Positions 34,196 through 34,309 of a stretch of 34,309 bases of DNA are shown here, piece after piece. A program made the translations under genes and the position numbers. The stretch's first letter is position 1, and each line of letters opens with the position of its first letter. The stretch is from DYCT01 sp051875715. GTDB taxonomy: Bacteria > Bacteroidota > Bacteroidia > Bacteroidales > Bacteroidaceae. The notes under the pieces were generated by a model. That model saw nothing but the letters and a program-made list of their open reading frames with translations. It searched no databases and had not been told where the DNA came from. The DNA lies in NCBI GenBank assembly GCA_051875715.1, contig JBJEHD010000087.1, positions 1-34,309 on the forward strand. The letters are read 5' to 3'.

Positions 34196-34309
34196 TTTAA
34201 CCCAAAACGGTCATTAGGCCGCCCCTGCGCAAACGAACTTTCTTTTTGAGCAGATGTGTTCCCGTTTCTCGGTTACAATGGAGCCCCATTGCGCCCTCAA
34301 AACGAGAAC
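34196..34309. repeat. Second, inverted copy of the palindromic element (cut by the window edge)
   Basis: The end TTTAACCCAAAACGGTCATT corresponds to the terminal repeat of the 765-937 element, and the reverse complement of 34200-34309 aligns with about 825-935 with few differences, including the apex CCATTG/CAATGG hairpin. The loop reads in the opposite direction, so the copies are inverted. The second arm lies beyond the window. Unlike the left copy, it has tandem arrays attached on its inner side. Confidence 0.85.

Overview
The window comes from a member of the Bacteroidota, most likely order Bacteroidales. The evidence is the TAnnTTTG promoter -7 elements ahead of several genes, three secreted proteins ending in type IX secretion (T9SS) sorting domains, a RagB-free but otherwise typical Bacteroidales gene set (DUF1573, M20C dipeptidase, DUF349 repeat protein, RhuM), and a decayed VirE/HU pair of the kind common in this order. 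Coding DNA is GC-rich, so a Prevotella/Paraprevotella-like or uncultured relative is plausible, but genus cannot be fixed from this sequence. No rRNA, tRNA or CRISPR array was seen.

Layout. Positions 1-708 hold gene debris: the C-terminal half of a minus-strand HU-like protein meets a VirE/DUF3874-type plus-strand pseudogene at a junction near 200-235. A ~173-bp palindromic element follows (765-937), then pfkA (plus). A minus-strand block runs from 12942 down to 2399: an UPF0104/LPG-synthase-TM-like membrane protein overlapping pepD by ATGA, a 1900-residue alpha-2-macroglobulin-like protein, then DUF1573 protein and meaB as a tight pair. Plus-strand housekeeping genes follow: rsmA/ksgA with mgtE, and a DUF349 protein with a strong terminator. 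Between 17260 and 18640 lies an AT-rich insertion carrying rhuM, with a 21-bp direct repeat just ahead of rhuM and again just ahead of the next gene (LysE family).

From 19388 to 33962 is a surface/secretion locus: a membrane TPR protein with a LuxR-like C-terminal helix-turn-helix, then three T9SS cargo proteins, namely a protein of about seven bead-like beta domains, an M6 metalloprotease and a 2233-residue modular adhesin-like protein. Gene order suggests the TPR-HTH protein may sense and regulate envelope or secretion state and the three cargoes act together outside the cell; this is inference.

The right edge (34028-34309) holds a composite repeat: a 22-bp tandem array, an 11-bp tandem array, a perfect 14-bp palindrome and then half of a second copy of the palindromic element seen at 765-937, in opposite orientation. 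The two copies bracket about 33 kb. These repeats and the rhuM repeat arrangement are the least ordinary things in the window.
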